Source of the DNA: Actinomadura macrotermitis
GTDB taxonomy: Bacteria; Actinomycetota; Actinomycetes; Streptosporangiales; Streptosporangiaceae
DNA length: 64,000 nucleotides
Assembly (NCBI RefSeq): GCF_009604375.1
Contig: NZ_WEGH01000003.1
Span: forward strand, 434,001 to 498,000
Direction: 5' to 3'
The notes below the pieces were generated by a model. It saw only the letters and a list, made by a program, of their open reading frames with translations, did not search any database and was not told where the DNA came from. The translations under genes and the position numbers were made by a program. Shown one piece after another: positions 1 to 7,875 of the stretch (the stretch's first letter is position 1; each line of letters begins with the position of its first letter).

Positions 1-1135
1 TGGCGCCGGGCACGGACGCGGCGGGGCAGCCGGCCGTCCGGACCGGCACGTCGGGCTTCCCCGCGACGGCCGCGGCGGTCGGCTGCGCGCCGCCCCCGCC
101 CTTCGCCTCCTCCCTGTCCCCCTTGTTCCCGAAGGCCACGAGCGCGCCCGCGCCGAGGACGCCGGCCGTCAGCAGCGCCGCCGCCCCCAGGATGGCGCCG
201 CGCGACAGGCCGCCCGCCCGCTCCTCGCGCGGCGCCGGCCTGCGCGGCGCCGGGGCGGCGGGAACGGTCGGCGCGGGGGCGAAAGGCCCGGTGGGCAGCG
301 AACGGCCGGTGGGCGCCGACGCGGTGAGCTCGGCGGGCGACAGTTCGGCGAGGGCCTTGCCGAAGGCCGCCGCGCCCGGCGGCCGCTCCGCCGGGTCGTA
401 CGCCATGCCCTGGCGCAGCACGGCGGTGAGCGCCGGCGGCACGCCCGGCAGGTCCGGGAGCGGCCGGTGCTGCGCCGCGATGAGGGCGGGGACGCTGAGG
501 CGCCCGTCCGGCGGCACGTGCGGCGGCCGGCCCGACAGCAGCGTGTACAGGGAGGCCGCGAGGGAGTAGACGTCGCCGGCGGGCGCGGGCTCGTCCAGCC
601 GGAACGCCTCCGGCGGCGCGTAGGCGGGGGTGAGCGCCTCCCGGGTCGCCGACGACTCCAGGCCCGGCGCGGGCATCGCGGCCAGGCCGAAGTCGGCCAG
701 CGCCACGTTCCCGTACCGGTCCAGCAGGATGTTGGCGGGCTTGACGTCGCGGTGCAGGATCCCGGCGTCGTGCGCGGCGGCGAGCGCGCTCGCGATGCGC
801 ACCCCGATGTCGCGGACCTGCGCCGCGGGCAGCGGGCCGCGCTCGCTCACCAGATCGCGCAGCGACCCGTTCGGGCACAGCTCCATGACCATGAACGGGC
901 GGCCGTCGGGGAGCACCCCGGCGTCGTACAGCGCCACGACGTGCGGGTGCCCCGACAGGCGCCCGGCGGCGGTGACCTCGCGCAGGAAGCGGCGCCGGTC
1001 GCGCTCGGTGGCCAGCACCCGGCCGTCGATCTTGAGGGCGACCTCGCGGCCGACGGCCGTCTGCCGGGCCCGGTGGACGGTGCCGAACCCGCCCGCGCCC
1101 AGCACGTCGACGAGCTCGTAGCCCGGGATGTCCAT
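1..1135 (-). CDS. Ser/Thr protein kinase, membrane-anchored (3' end outside window)
   Basis: Eukaryotic-type (Hanks/PknB-like) serine/threonine kinase, cut by the left window edge; about 378 residues are visible. It begins MDIPGYELVDVLGAGGFG, a glycine loop, followed by the ATP-binding lysine in VALK (Lys35), the catalytic loop HRDVKPAN (Asp130) and DFG at 148-150. A proline/alanine-rich linker (about 270-310) leads to one membrane segment (about 313-336), so the rest should be extracellular. The N-lobe wording, with RRRFLREV and SGHP, resembles PknK-type kinase domains. The ATG at 1135 was chosen because the fold starts at once. It is divergent from the STAND NTPase at 1277 across a 141-bp gap. 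Kinase assignment is firm; substrate and extracellular sensor are unknown. Confidence 0.93.
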   Translation of the reverse strand, partial: MDIPGYELVDVLGAGGFGTVHRARQTAVGREVALKIDGRVLATERDRRRFLREVTAAGRLSGHPHVVALYDAGVLPDGRPFMVMELCPNGSLRDLVSERGPLPAAQVRDIGVRIASALAAAHDAGILHRDVKPANILLDRYGNVALADFGLAAMPAPGLESSATREALTPAYAPPEAFRLDEPAPAGDVYSLAASLYTLLSGRPPHVPPDGRLSVPALIAAQHRPLPDLPGVPPALTAVLRQGMAYDPAERPPGAAAFGKALAELSPAELTASAPTGRSLPTGPFAPAPTVPAAPAPRRPAPREERAGGLSRGAILGAAALLTAGVLGAGALVAFGNKGDREEAKGGGGAQPTAAAVAGKPDVPVRTAGCPAASVPGA

Positions 1136-1276
1136 GCCCGCTCCCGCTCCGCGCGACAAAGGGAGCAGACTATCCACTCAGTGTCCGGCGATGTCGGCAC
1201 AATCCGCCCTCATCCGGCCCCCGCGCCGCATACGCTGCCAGACAGCGACCCGCTCCCCCCGCGCGCCGGAGTCCCC

Positions 1277-4111
1277 ATGGACACGTCCACGCCCGTCATC
1301 GCCCACGGCCGCGCCGGGCTCGGCGCCTTCACGCTGCGGCCGATGGACCGCACCGGACTGCTCGCGCCCCGGCTGGCCGACGCCGGGCTGCCCCGCCGCG
1401 ACGCCGCGGGCCGCCGCCGGGCGCTGGTGCTGCGCGGCGAGGGCGGCATCGGCAAGAGCGTGCTGCTCGGCCAGTACCTGGAGCGGCTGGAGGCCGGCCG
1501 GCGGCACGCGGTCGTGTTCGTGCCGTGCCCGCCGGCCGGCGGCGACCTCGGCACGTTCGAGGCGGCGGACCGGACGCTCGGCATGGCCACCGGTGATCTC
1601 CGCGCCGCCGGCGACGGCCTGCTGGACCTGCTCGGACGGGTCCGGGCGCAGGGCGGCGGCGAGGTGGTGCTGCTCGTCGACTCCCTGGACCTGCGCCTGG
1701 ACGAGCGCACGCTGAAACCGATCACCCGGGTGCTCGCCCGGGCCCTGGAGATCGGGCACGTCGTCATCGGCTGCCGCGCCCCCGAGTACACCGGCCTGCT
1801 GGCGGACGGCGCGCACTGGCTCGCCGGGCGCATGGAACCGCTCGACCTGCCCCCCTTATCCGCCCCGGAGATCATCGCCTGGGCCGAGGCGTACCTGGAC
1901 CGGACCGACGAGCACCCCGCCGACCGGGACGCCTTCCTGGCCTCGCTGCGCGACGGCATGGCCGGCCGCCGGTCGCTGCAGGAGGTCTGCTCGCTGCCGG
2001 TGCGGCTCGCCCTCACCTGCCGCACGTTCGCCGGCCTCGGTCACGTCCCCCCGGAACTGACCGTGCACGGCCTGTTCAACGACTACTGGCAGACCCGGAT
2101 CCGCGCGCACGGCGGGCTCGCCGGGACGCCCGAGGGGCGGGCCAAGGAGACCACCGCGCTGAAGCTGCTCGCGCACGTCGTCCGCCCCGACGGCACGGTC
2201 GCGCCGCACGTCCCGGACGCATGCCTGGACGACACCGACGCCGAAGGCCGTGACCTGCTGCTCAGCGAGGGCGTCGTGCGGGACCGGGGCACGGCGCTGG
2301 AGTTCTTCCACCAGACGTTCGCCGAGTACGGGCACGCCCGCTGGCTGCTGCGCCGCGGCGTCGACGCCCCCGAGACCGTCCGGTTCGGCGAGCGCGTCGC
2401 CGCGGGCGCGACCCCGCTGTGGGAGATCGCCGGCTCGCTGCTGCTGCAAGCCGGCTACCGCGACTACCTGCGGCTCGCCGAGCGGCTTCCTGCCGACCGT
2501 CCGCCCGCCGCGCGCGTCCGCGCCTACGCGGCGCTGCACCGGCCCGAACCCGAGGCCCTCGCGGTGTTCGCCGACGAGGTGGCGGGGCGGCCCGGGCTGC
2601 TGCCGCCGGTGCTGAACGTGCTCGGCGACGCGCCGTCCGCGCGGGTGCCGCACGCCTTCGCGACGGCGCTGTCCCTGCTGGCGGCGCACCCGGAGTCGGT
2701 CGCGGTCCCGGCGGTGCGGGCCCTGGCGGCGCTGCTGCCGCGCCATCCGGCGGCCGAAGCGCCGGACGCACTGCGCTCAGCGCTGGAGACGGTGCTCGGG
2801 GCGGCCGGCGCGCTGCCGGCCGCCACCTGGGAGACGCTCCCTGAACAGCTGATCGTCGCGCTGGACGGGCACCCCGCGCGGCCCGCCACGCTCGCGCTGC
2901 TGCGCGAGACCTACGCCCGCCTCGGCCGCCGGGGCCAGCAGGCCGCGCTGCGCGCGCACCTCGCCCTGGACGCGCACCTCACCGGTGCCGACGTCGCGGA
3001 CCTGGCGGCGCGCGCGCTCGCCGAACCCCGGCCCCATCTCAGCAAGGCCGAGACGGTCGCGCTGACCGGCCTGTTCTGGCACGAGCCCGCCGTCCGCGCC
3101 GCCCGGGACTGGACGTCGCCGGTGGCGATGGCGGACGAGGAACCGCCGCCCGGCTGGCAGGACGGGCAGGTCGAGTACCTGCGGCGGCTCGCCGGACAGG
3201 ACCTGGGCGTCCGCGCGCAGATGCTGGACGCGCTGGTCGAGCGGGCGGCGCGTACCGGCATGGACCACATCGAGGTGGTGCGGCGGTTCACCGAGACCGA
3301 CCCGTCCTGGACGGCGGAGCGGCTGGCGGCGTCCACCGCGCCGCGGACCGCGCTCGCCCAGGTGATCATCCCGCTCGCCACCGCGCTCGCCCCCGGCCTC
3401 ACCCCGGCGCAGCGGGCGTCGTTCCTGGACTGCCTGACGCTGCGCCGCGCCGTCGAGCCGCGCCGGGTCTTCCCCGCCCAGATCGCGCTGGCCGGGGACG
3501 ACGTGGCCTGGCAGCGGCGGATCCTGGCCGCCCTCGCCCGCCCGGAGCGCAGCGCCGCCACCGTGGGCGGCGCCGTCGACGCCTGGCTCGACCAGGTCCC
3601 CGCCGGGGTGCTGCGCGCGCTGACCCCCGGTCTGCGCACGCTCCTGGAAGCCGAGGACACCGCGACGCGCCGGCGCCGGGCCCGGCTGGAGGGGTGGGCG
3701 GCGCCCACCGATCCGGCGGCGCGGGCGTGGCTCGCCGGCCGGCTGCTGGACGGCCCGGACCCCAAGGTCGCCTCCGCTGCGGTCACCACGCTGACCAGGG
3801 CGTTCACCACGACGCCGCCGTCCCCCGAGGCCGCCGCCTGGCTGGCCGGGCTGCTGGCGTCCCGGAATCCGGACGCGGCGGCGGGCGTGGCCCTCCTGCT
3901 GGCCGCGCCCGAGGCGCCGGTGCCGGAGCCGCTCGTCCCCGCGACCGTGACGCGGCTGCGCACCGCGATCGACCACGGCGAGCCCGCGCGCCTCACCGAG
4001 GCGCTGGCGCGGCTGTTCGCCAAGGCCGCGCGCTCCACCCGGGTGCCCGCCCGAACGGTCGAGGAGGTGCACGCCCTGCTGCGGATATCCGGTTCGTCCC
4101 ACCCCGCCTGA
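1277..4111 (+). CDS. STAND/NACHT-like NTPase with helical-repeat C-terminus
   Basis: A 944-residue protein. The P-loop GEGGIGKS lies at 54-61 and a hydrophobic Walker B strand ending LLVDSLD at about 129-138. A motif typical of the end of NACHT modules, FFHQTFAEY, is at 343-351. The remainder (about 400-944) is alanine/leucine-rich helical-repeat sequence (HEAT- or TPR-like). Such STAND ATPases act as nucleotide-driven switches in signalling, regulation or phage defence. No nuclease, TIR, protease or membrane effector domain could be recognised. The open frame extends upstream, but the ATG at 1277 is where family-like sequence starts; upstream codons lie over the kinase gene. It is divergent from the kinase. 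Fold confident, function unknown. Confidence 0.8.
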   Translation: MDTSTPVIAHGRAGLGAFTLRPMDRTGLLAPRLADAGLPRRDAAGRRRALVLRGEGGIGKSVLLGQYLERLEAGRRHAVVFVPCPPAGGDLGTFEAADRTLGMATGDLRAAGDGLLDLLGRVRAQGGGEVVLLVDSLDLRLDERTLKPITRVLARALEIGHVVIGCRAPEYTGLLADGAHWLAGRMEPLDLPPLSAPEIIAWAEAYLDRTDEHPADRDAFLASLRDGMAGRRSLQEVCSLPVRLALTCRTFAGLGHVPPELTVHGLFNDYWQTRIRAHGGLAGTPEGRAKETTALKLLAHVVRPDGTVAPHVPDACLDDTDAEGRDLLLSEGVVRDRGTALEFFHQTFAEYGHARWLLRRGVDAPETVRFGERVAAGATPLWEIAGSLLLQAGYRDYLRLAERLPADRPPAARVRAYAALHRPEPEALAVFADEVAGRPGLLPPVLNVLGDAPSARVPHAFATALSLLAAHPESVAVPAVRALAALLPRHPAAEAPDALRSALETVLGAAGALPAATWETLPEQLIVALDGHPARPATLALLRETYARLGRRGQQAALRAHLALDAHLTGADVADLAARALAEPRPHLSKAETVALTGLFWHEPAVRAARDWTSPVAMADEEPPPGWQDGQVEYLRRLAGQDLGVRAQMLDALVERAARTGMDHIEVVRRFTETDPSWTAERLAASTAPRTALAQVIIPLATALAPGLTPAQRASFLDCLTLRRAVEPRRVFPAQIALAGDDVAWQRRILAALARPERSAATVGGAVDAWLDQVPAGVLRALTPGLRTLLEAEDTATRRRRARLEGWAAPTDPAARAWLAGRLLDGPDPKVASAAVTTLTRAFTTTPPSPEAAAWLAGLLASRNPDAAAGVALLLAAPEAPVPEPLVPATVTRLRTAIDHGEPARLTEALARLFAKAARSTRVPARTVEEVHALLRISGSSHPA

Positions 4112-4130
4112 CCTGATAATCTCTCCGAGC
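4089..4130 (+). promoter_or_regulatory. Promoter-like repeat before tRNA-Lys copy 1
   Basis: This 42-nt block recurs at 7156-7197 ahead of the second tRNA-Lys with 35 identities. It contains TTCGTC (4093-4098), a 16-nt spacer and GATAAT (4115-4120), resembling -35 and -10 boxes. The -35 part lies inside the last codons of the NTPase gene. Conservation between the two copies is the main evidence; promoter activity is inferred. Confidence 0.55.
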
Positions 4131-4160
4131 CGAGAGACGCTCAGCGCCTCCCACCGGCAC

Positions 4161-4233
4161 GCGCCGTTAGCTCAATTGGCAGAGCAGCGGACTCTTAATC
4201 CGCGGGTTCGGGGTTCAAGTCCCTGACGGCGCA
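4161..4233 (+). tRNA. tRNA-Lys (CTT), copy 1
   Basis: A complete 73-nt cloverleaf. The acceptor stem GCGCCGT pairs with ACGGCGC, followed by discriminator A; the 3' CCA is not encoded as such. The anticodon stem GCGGA/TCCGC encloses loop CTCTTAA, giving anticodon CTT at 4194-4196, which reads AAG (Lys). The T-arm contains GGTTCAAGT. The sequence is identical to the copy at 7203-7275. Confidence 0.97.
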
Positions 4234-4244
4234 CCCGCTCAATA

Positions 4245-4272
4245 CCCCTCTTCATCGCGAAGAGGGGTTTTT
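4245..4272 (+). terminator. Intrinsic terminator of tRNA-Lys copy 1
   Basis: A 9-bp stem CCCCTCTTC/GAAGAGGGG with a 5-nt loop is followed by five T residues, 11 nt after the tRNA. The opposite strand also ends here (gene stop at 4283), so it may work in both directions. Confidence 0.85.
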
Positions 4273-4282
4273 GCATTTCCGC

Positions 4283-4837
4283 CTACAGCAGGAAGACGAG
4301 CTGGGCCGCAACCAGTAGATCCAGGACGCCGCACCATTCCGCGTAGGAGCGGGACACCACCTTGTTCTGCTTGAGGTGCACGAAATCCCATACGCCGTGC
4401 AGGAACCAGCCCGCCGCCACCAGGTAGCGGCCCGCTTCGGGCTCCAGCAGCAGGCCTGCCGCCGCGAGCGCGCCGAAGCCGATCATCCCCGCCGCCTGCA
4501 CGCCGAAGACGGCCCGCCCGTGCGGGGACCCGCCGATCGCCCCCCAGACGAGCAGGACCAGCGCGATTCCGGCGAGGACGGTGGACACCGGCGCCACGTC
4601 CAGCAGGCCGGCCACCATCACGACCGTGGTCAGGGCCCCGACCACGGGCCAGGACGCCCCGCGCCGGCCGACCTGGGCGACGGCCAGGTACTCCAGGGGC
4701 AGCAGGAGCAGCAGTTCCCCGAACCCGCCGGCCGCGCCGCCCGACATGACGAGCAGTGCGCTCGCGACGGCCAGCGCCGTGGGCCAGCGGCGCAGCAGCA
4801 GCGCCGCCGGCCGTCGTCCGGTGGACGCCTCAGCCAT
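4283..4837 (-). CDS. Multi-pass membrane protein, unknown function
   Basis: A 184-residue hydrophobic protein with about five or six predicted membrane segments and short polar links such as HLKQNKVVSRSYAEW near the C-terminus. The ATG at 4837 overlaps the stop of the upstream gene (ATGGCTGA), which indicates translational coupling; a start seven codons earlier is possible. It forms a two-gene operon with the 140-residue membrane protein, divergent from the sensor kinase at 5388. No catalytic motif was recognised. Regulation by the neighbouring two-component system is an inference from the palindromes between them. Confidence 0.75.
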   Translation of the reverse strand: MAEASTGRRPAALLLRRWPTALAVASALLVMSGGAAGGFGELLLLLPLEYLAVAQVGRRGASWPVVGALTTVVMVAGLLDVAPVSTVLAGIALVLLVWGAIGGSPHGRAVFGVQAAGMIGFGALAAAGLLLEPEAGRYLVAAGWFLHGVWDFVHLKQNKVVSRSYAEWCGVLDLLVAAQLVFLL

Positions 4838-5252
4838 GGTGCAGGCCGTACTCGTCACGGCGGAGGAGCATGACCGCGAGCATCAGCGGGAGCATCACCG
4901 CGTGCTCGAGCGTGCTCATCGAGCCGGCGGTGATGACGTCCAGCCACAGCAGCGGGGACAGCACCGCCAGCGGCGCGAACATGGCCCCGCACATCTCCAG
5001 GGTGCTCGTCCAGCCGTGCCCGCGGAAGCGCATCCACACGGCCATCCCGGCCGACATGTCGAACGCCATCTCCAGGGCGGACAGCTCCGGCTGCTCCGCC
5101 GCCGACAGCTCCAGGCCGGCGAGGGAGAGGCCGCCGCGGACGGCCGCGCCGAGGATCAGCATCCCGGCCACCATCGCGACGATCATCTCCAGGTAGTGGC
5201 GGGCGAAGCGGCCCCAGGCCCGGTGGCCCGTCCGTGCGATCGGGTGCTCCAT
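4830..5252 (-). CDS. Small membrane protein of an actinobacterial family
   Basis: A 140-residue protein with about four membrane segments and a conserved-looking N-terminal stretch FARHYLEMIVAMVAGM. Relatives in actinobacteria are sometimes labelled flagellar FliP-like, which nothing here supports. The ATG at 5252 follows a strong AGGAGG-type ribosome site; the frame is open further upstream but without such a site. An imperfect palindrome at 5268-5284 sits just in front of it. It is first gene of the operon with the membrane protein ending at 4283. Function unknown. Confidence 0.75.
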   Translation of the reverse strand: MEHPIARTGHRAWGRFARHYLEMIVAMVAGMLILGAAVRGGLSLAGLELSAAEQPELSALEMAFDMSAGMAVWMRFRGHGWTSTLEMCGAMFAPLAVLSPLLWLDVITAGSMSTLEHAVMLPLMLAVMLLRRDEYGLHHG

Positions 5253-5267
5253 GACGATCTTCCTCCT

Positions 5268-5284
5268 ATACGCCGGGGGTGTAT
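5268..5284. promoter_or_regulatory. Imperfect palindrome upstream of the membrane-protein operon
   Basis: Arms ATACGCC and GGTGTAT are inverted repeats with one mismatch around a GGG centre, 16 bp from the ATG at 5252. The C/G-rich core flanked by ATAC/GTAT recalls CsoR/RcnR-type operators, but no such regulator gene lies nearby. Confidence 0.35.
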
Positions 5285-5346
5285 CTCTGCCTGCCTCCAC
5301 CCTCCGGCGGGCGCGCGATCGCCGGTAGTGCCGTAACCGCACCCGC

Positions 5347-5368
5347 GCGCATGACATCTGTCATGCGC
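5347..5368. promoter_or_regulatory. Perfect 22-bp palindrome upstream of the two-component operon
   Basis: Arms GCGCATGACA and TGTCATGCGC are perfect inverted repeats around TC, ending 20 bp before the GTG of the histidine kinase. It lies in the divergent intergenic region, so it can act on both operons. Most likely it is the binding site of the adjacent NarL-family response regulator; that is an inference. Confidence 0.6.
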
Positions 5369-5387
5369 CTGCTGCGACAATGACCGC

Positions 5388-6548
5388 GTGCGCGACGAGG
5401 CGAGCGAACGCGGGACGGGGCTGGCCGGCTTCCACCGCTACACCTGGTGGGCCGTGCAGGGCACCACGGTGGGCGTCCTGCTGCTGTTCACCGGCGGCCC
5501 CGTCCTGGACGGCGGCGCACCGCCGTGGACCCGCGCCCTGACCGCCGTCGCGCTGGCGGCCGAGGTGGCGGCGGCCGTGGCGCTGCTCCACGGGCGGCTG
5601 TCCGCCGGGCCGCGGTCGCGCCCGCCTACCGGCTGGACGGCCGCCGCGATCACGGCGGCGGCGGTCCTCGCCGCGATCCCCCTGGCGGAGCATGATCACG
5701 GGCGGTGGGCGATCGCGCCCGCGATGACGGTGGCGATCATCGCCACGTACCTGCCGCCGCGCCCGCGGCGGCGGCTGATCTTCGGCGCGGCGGCGCTCGC
5801 GATGCTGCCGGGCGCCGTCACCGGCGGCGGCGACCTGGCGTACGCGGTGCTGTTCCCGGCCGGGACGGTGCTGTTCGCCGCCTGGATGACGCTCGGCCCG
5901 CTGTGGGCGTGGGACGTCGCGGGCCGGCTCGACGAGGCGCGCCGGCTGTCGGCGGAGCTGGCGGTCAAGGACGAGCGGCTGCGGTTCGCCGCCGACCTGC
6001 ACGACATCCAGGGGCACCACCTCCAGGTCATCGCGCTGAAGAGCGAGCTGGCGGCCCGCCTCGCCGCGGCCGACCCGGCGCGCGCCGCCGCCGAGATGGA
6101 GGAGGTGCGGCGGCTGGCCGCCGACGCGCTCCGCGACACCCGCGCCGTGGTGCAGGGCTACCGCCGCACCGCCCTGGACGAGGAGATCGCCAACGCCACC
6201 AGGGTCCTGGCCGCGGCGGGCATCGACGCGCGCACGGACCTGGCCCCCGCCGCCCTCGCCGGCCCGGCCCGCCACCTGCTCGGCCTGGTGATGCGGGAGG
6301 CCACCACCAACGTGCTGCGCCACAGCCGGGCCCGGCACGCGACGGTCGACTACCGCGTGGCGGACGGCGTGGCCCGCCTGCGGGTGGGCAACGACGGCGC
6401 GCACGGCTCGTCCGCCGACGCCTCCGGCACCGGCCTGCGCACCCTCGCCGATCGGCTGCACGGCGCCGGCGGCGCGCTGACCTGGACCCGCGACGGCGAC
6501 CGCTTCGAGGTCACCGCCACCCTGCCCGCCGGCCCGGAGGCCCGATGA
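5388..6548 (+). CDS. DesK-like sensor histidine kinase
   Basis: A 386-residue kinase of the HisKA_3/NarL-partner class. About five membrane segments occupy residues 20-175. The phosphoacceptor region RLRFAADLHDIQGHHLQ has His205, and the DLHDxQGHHLQVIALK wording is typical of DesK-type kinases, which sense membrane state in Bacillus. A C-terminal ATPase domain carries the N-box REATTNVLRHS and a glycine-rich GTGLRTLADR motif. The start is GTG. Its stop overlaps the ATG of the response regulator (ATGA), so the two are translationally coupled. Signal and targets are unknown; the divergent membrane-protein operon is the obvious candidate target. Confidence 0.93.
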   Translation: MRDEASERGTGLAGFHRYTWWAVQGTTVGVLLLFTGGPVLDGGAPPWTRALTAVALAAEVAAAVALLHGRLSAGPRSRPPTGWTAAAITAAAVLAAIPLAEHDHGRWAIAPAMTVAIIATYLPPRPRRRLIFGAAALAMLPGAVTGGGDLAYAVLFPAGTVLFAAWMTLGPLWAWDVAGRLDEARRLSAELAVKDERLRFAADLHDIQGHHLQVIALKSELAARLAAADPARAAAEMEEVRRLAADALRDTRAVVQGYRRTALDEEIANATRVLAAAGIDARTDLAPAALAGPARHLLGLVMREATTNVLRHSRARHATVDYRVADGVARLRVGNDGAHGSSADASGTGLRTLADRLHGAGGALTWTRDGDRFEVTATLPAGPEAR

Positions 6549-7147
6549 TCCGGCTGCTGATCGCCGACGACGAGGAGCTCCTGCGCAGCGCCCTGGCCGC
6601 CCTCCTCGCGCTGGAGGACGACCTCACCGTCGTCGCCGAGGCGGCCACCTCCGCCGACGCGGTGCGCCTGGCCCTGGAGCACCGCCCCGACATCGCCGTC
6701 CTGGACCTGGAGATGCCCCCGGCCGACGGGCTGAGCGCCGCCGCCGAGATCCGCGCCGCGCTGCCCACGCAGGTCGTGCTGGTCACCCGGCACGCCCGGC
6801 CGGCCGTGCTGCGCCGCGCCCTGGCCGCGGGCGTGCGCGGCTTCGTCCCGAAGACGACCCCGGCCGCCCGGCTCGCCGAGATCATCCGCGACATCGCCGC
6901 GGGCCGCCGCTACGTCGACCCCGACATCGCCGCGTCCGCCCTTACCGAGGACGAGTGCCCGCTGACCGACCGCGAGCTGGAGGTCCTGCGTGCCGCCCGG
7001 ACCGGCGCCTCGGTCAACGAGATCGCCGCCCAGGTCCACCTGGCCCCGGGCACGGTCCGCAACTACCTGTCCGCCGCCATGTCCAAGCTGGGCGCCTCGA
7101 CCCGCCACGCGGCCGCCCACCACGCCTGGGAGCAGGGCTGGATCTGA
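6545..7147 (+). CDS. NarL/LuxR-family response regulator
   Basis: A 200-residue regulator. The receiver domain has the acidic pocket ADDEE at 7-11, phosphorylation site Asp54 in VLDLEMP, Thr81 and Lys103 in FVPKTT. The C-terminal LuxR-type helix-turn-helix contains LTDRELEVLRAA and VHLAPGTVRNYLSAAMSKLGA. It overlaps the kinase gene by 4 bp and is its cognate partner. The perfect palindrome at 5347-5368 is the likely operator. The gene is followed directly by the second tRNA-Lys unit. Confidence 0.94.
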   Translation: MIRLLIADDEELLRSALAALLALEDDLTVVAEAATSADAVRLALEHRPDIAVLDLEMPPADGLSAAAEIRAALPTQVVLVTRHARPAVLRRALAAGVRGFVPKTTPAARLAEIIRDIAAGRRYVDPDIAASALTEDECPLTDRELEVLRAARTGASVNEIAAQVHLAPGTVRNYLSAAMSKLGASTRHAAAHHAWEQGWI

Positions 7148-7155
7148 CCGGAAAA

Positions 7156-7197
7156 CCGGTTCGTTCCACCCCTGCCGGCCTGATAATCTCACTGAGC
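7156..7197 (+). promoter_or_regulatory. Promoter-like repeat before tRNA-Lys copy 2
   Basis: Second copy of the 42-nt block found at 4089-4130 (35 of 42 identical). It keeps TTCGTT, a similar spacer and GATAAT (7182-7187). Here the block is only 5 nt from the tRNA, against 30 nt in copy 1. Confidence 0.55.
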
Positions 7198-7202
7198 AAC
7201 AA

Positions 7203-7275
7203 GCGCCGTTAGCTCAATTGGCAGAGCAGCGGACTCTTAATCCGCGGGTTCGGGGTTCAAGTCCCTGACGGCGCA
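7203..7275 (+). tRNA. tRNA-Lys (CTT), copy 2
   Basis: Base-for-base identical to the 73-nt tRNA at 4161-4233, with anticodon CTT at 7236-7238. The two copies are 3.0 kb apart in the same orientation, with related upstream promoter blocks and differing terminators. Confidence 0.97.
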
Positions 7276-7288
7276 CCGATGGGAACCG

Positions 7289-7322
7289 AAAAACCCTTCT
7301 TCGCAAGCGAAGAAGGGTTTTT
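7289..7322. terminator. Bidirectional intrinsic terminator after tRNA-Lys copy 2
   Basis: A long stem with arms AAAACCCTTCTTCGC and GCGAAGAAGGGTTTT closes over a tiny loop and has T-runs on both strands. It serves the tRNA and probably also the SRPBCC gene ending at 7339 on the other strand. Confidence 0.85.
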
Positions 7323-7338
7323 CGCGTTCGAGGCCGGG

Positions 7339-7761
7339 TCAGTGCTGGGTGGCGCGGCGGCCCACCTCTTCGGCGAGGCGGTCCAGGGACTGCTCCAGCA
7401 GGCGCTTGGTGGCCTGGCGGACCTGCTCCGACCCCGTGGCCTCCGGCTGGTCGCCGAGGAAGGACAGGTGCGCGACCACGCTGCTGCCGCCGTCGGGGTG
7501 CTCCATCACCTGCAGCCACCCGGTGTAGTCGGGGCGGCGGCGGCTGCCCCACTCCAGCCGGAGCTGCTGGGGCGCCATCCGCAGCAGCACGTCGTCGTGC
7601 AGGACGTTCCCGACGTTCGACGTCCCCTCGGCGAGGTCGTCGGAGATCTGCTGGACGTGGATCTCCCCCGGCAGCCACTGGTGCATCGCGGACACGTCGG
7701 CGGCGACCTCGAACACCATGCGGCCGTCGGCCTCCATCTGCTGTTCCGCTTCGTACTCCAT
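7339..7761 (-). CDS. SRPBCC-fold (polyketide cyclase/dehydrase-like) protein
   Basis: A 140-residue single-domain protein of the START/SRPBCC superfamily, which binds hydrophobic ligands and includes aromatase/cyclases. Family-like features are VFEVAADVSAMHQWLPG near the N-terminus, a middle stretch RLEWGSRRRPDYTGWLQV and a long C-terminal helix ending EEVGRRATQH. The ATG at 7761 follows a GGGGGG ribosome site; an upstream in-frame ATG lacks one. It is encoded on the same strand as the PKS operon but separated by about 115 bp, so a link to polyketide synthesis is possible but unproven. Confidence 0.72.
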   Translation of the reverse strand: MEYEAEQQMEADGRMVFEVAADVSAMHQWLPGEIHVQQISDDLAEGTSNVGNVLHDDVLLRMAPQQLRLEWGSRRRPDYTGWLQVMEHPDGGSSVVAHLSFLGDQPEATGSEQVRQATKRLLEQSLDRLAEEVGRRATQH

Positions 7762-7875
7762 TTTGTCCCCCCTTGGCCGCATTGGACGGCCCTTGGGGGG
7801 ACCTACCCGTTCTGACCTGCACCGACACGACGGGGAGCCGCCGCCGGCCGCTCGCGGGAGCGGCCGGCGGCGGGG

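Noticed and set aside
467..1276. N-terminal extension of the STAND NTPase frame
   Set aside because: The extension overlaps the kinase on the other strand and is Arg/Gln-rich shadow sequence; family-like sequence begins at 1277.
4161..7275. Integrated genomic island between tRNA-Lys att repeats
   Set aside because: The whole tRNA and its promoter are duplicated and there is no integrase or mobile gene in between; a tandem duplication explains it better.
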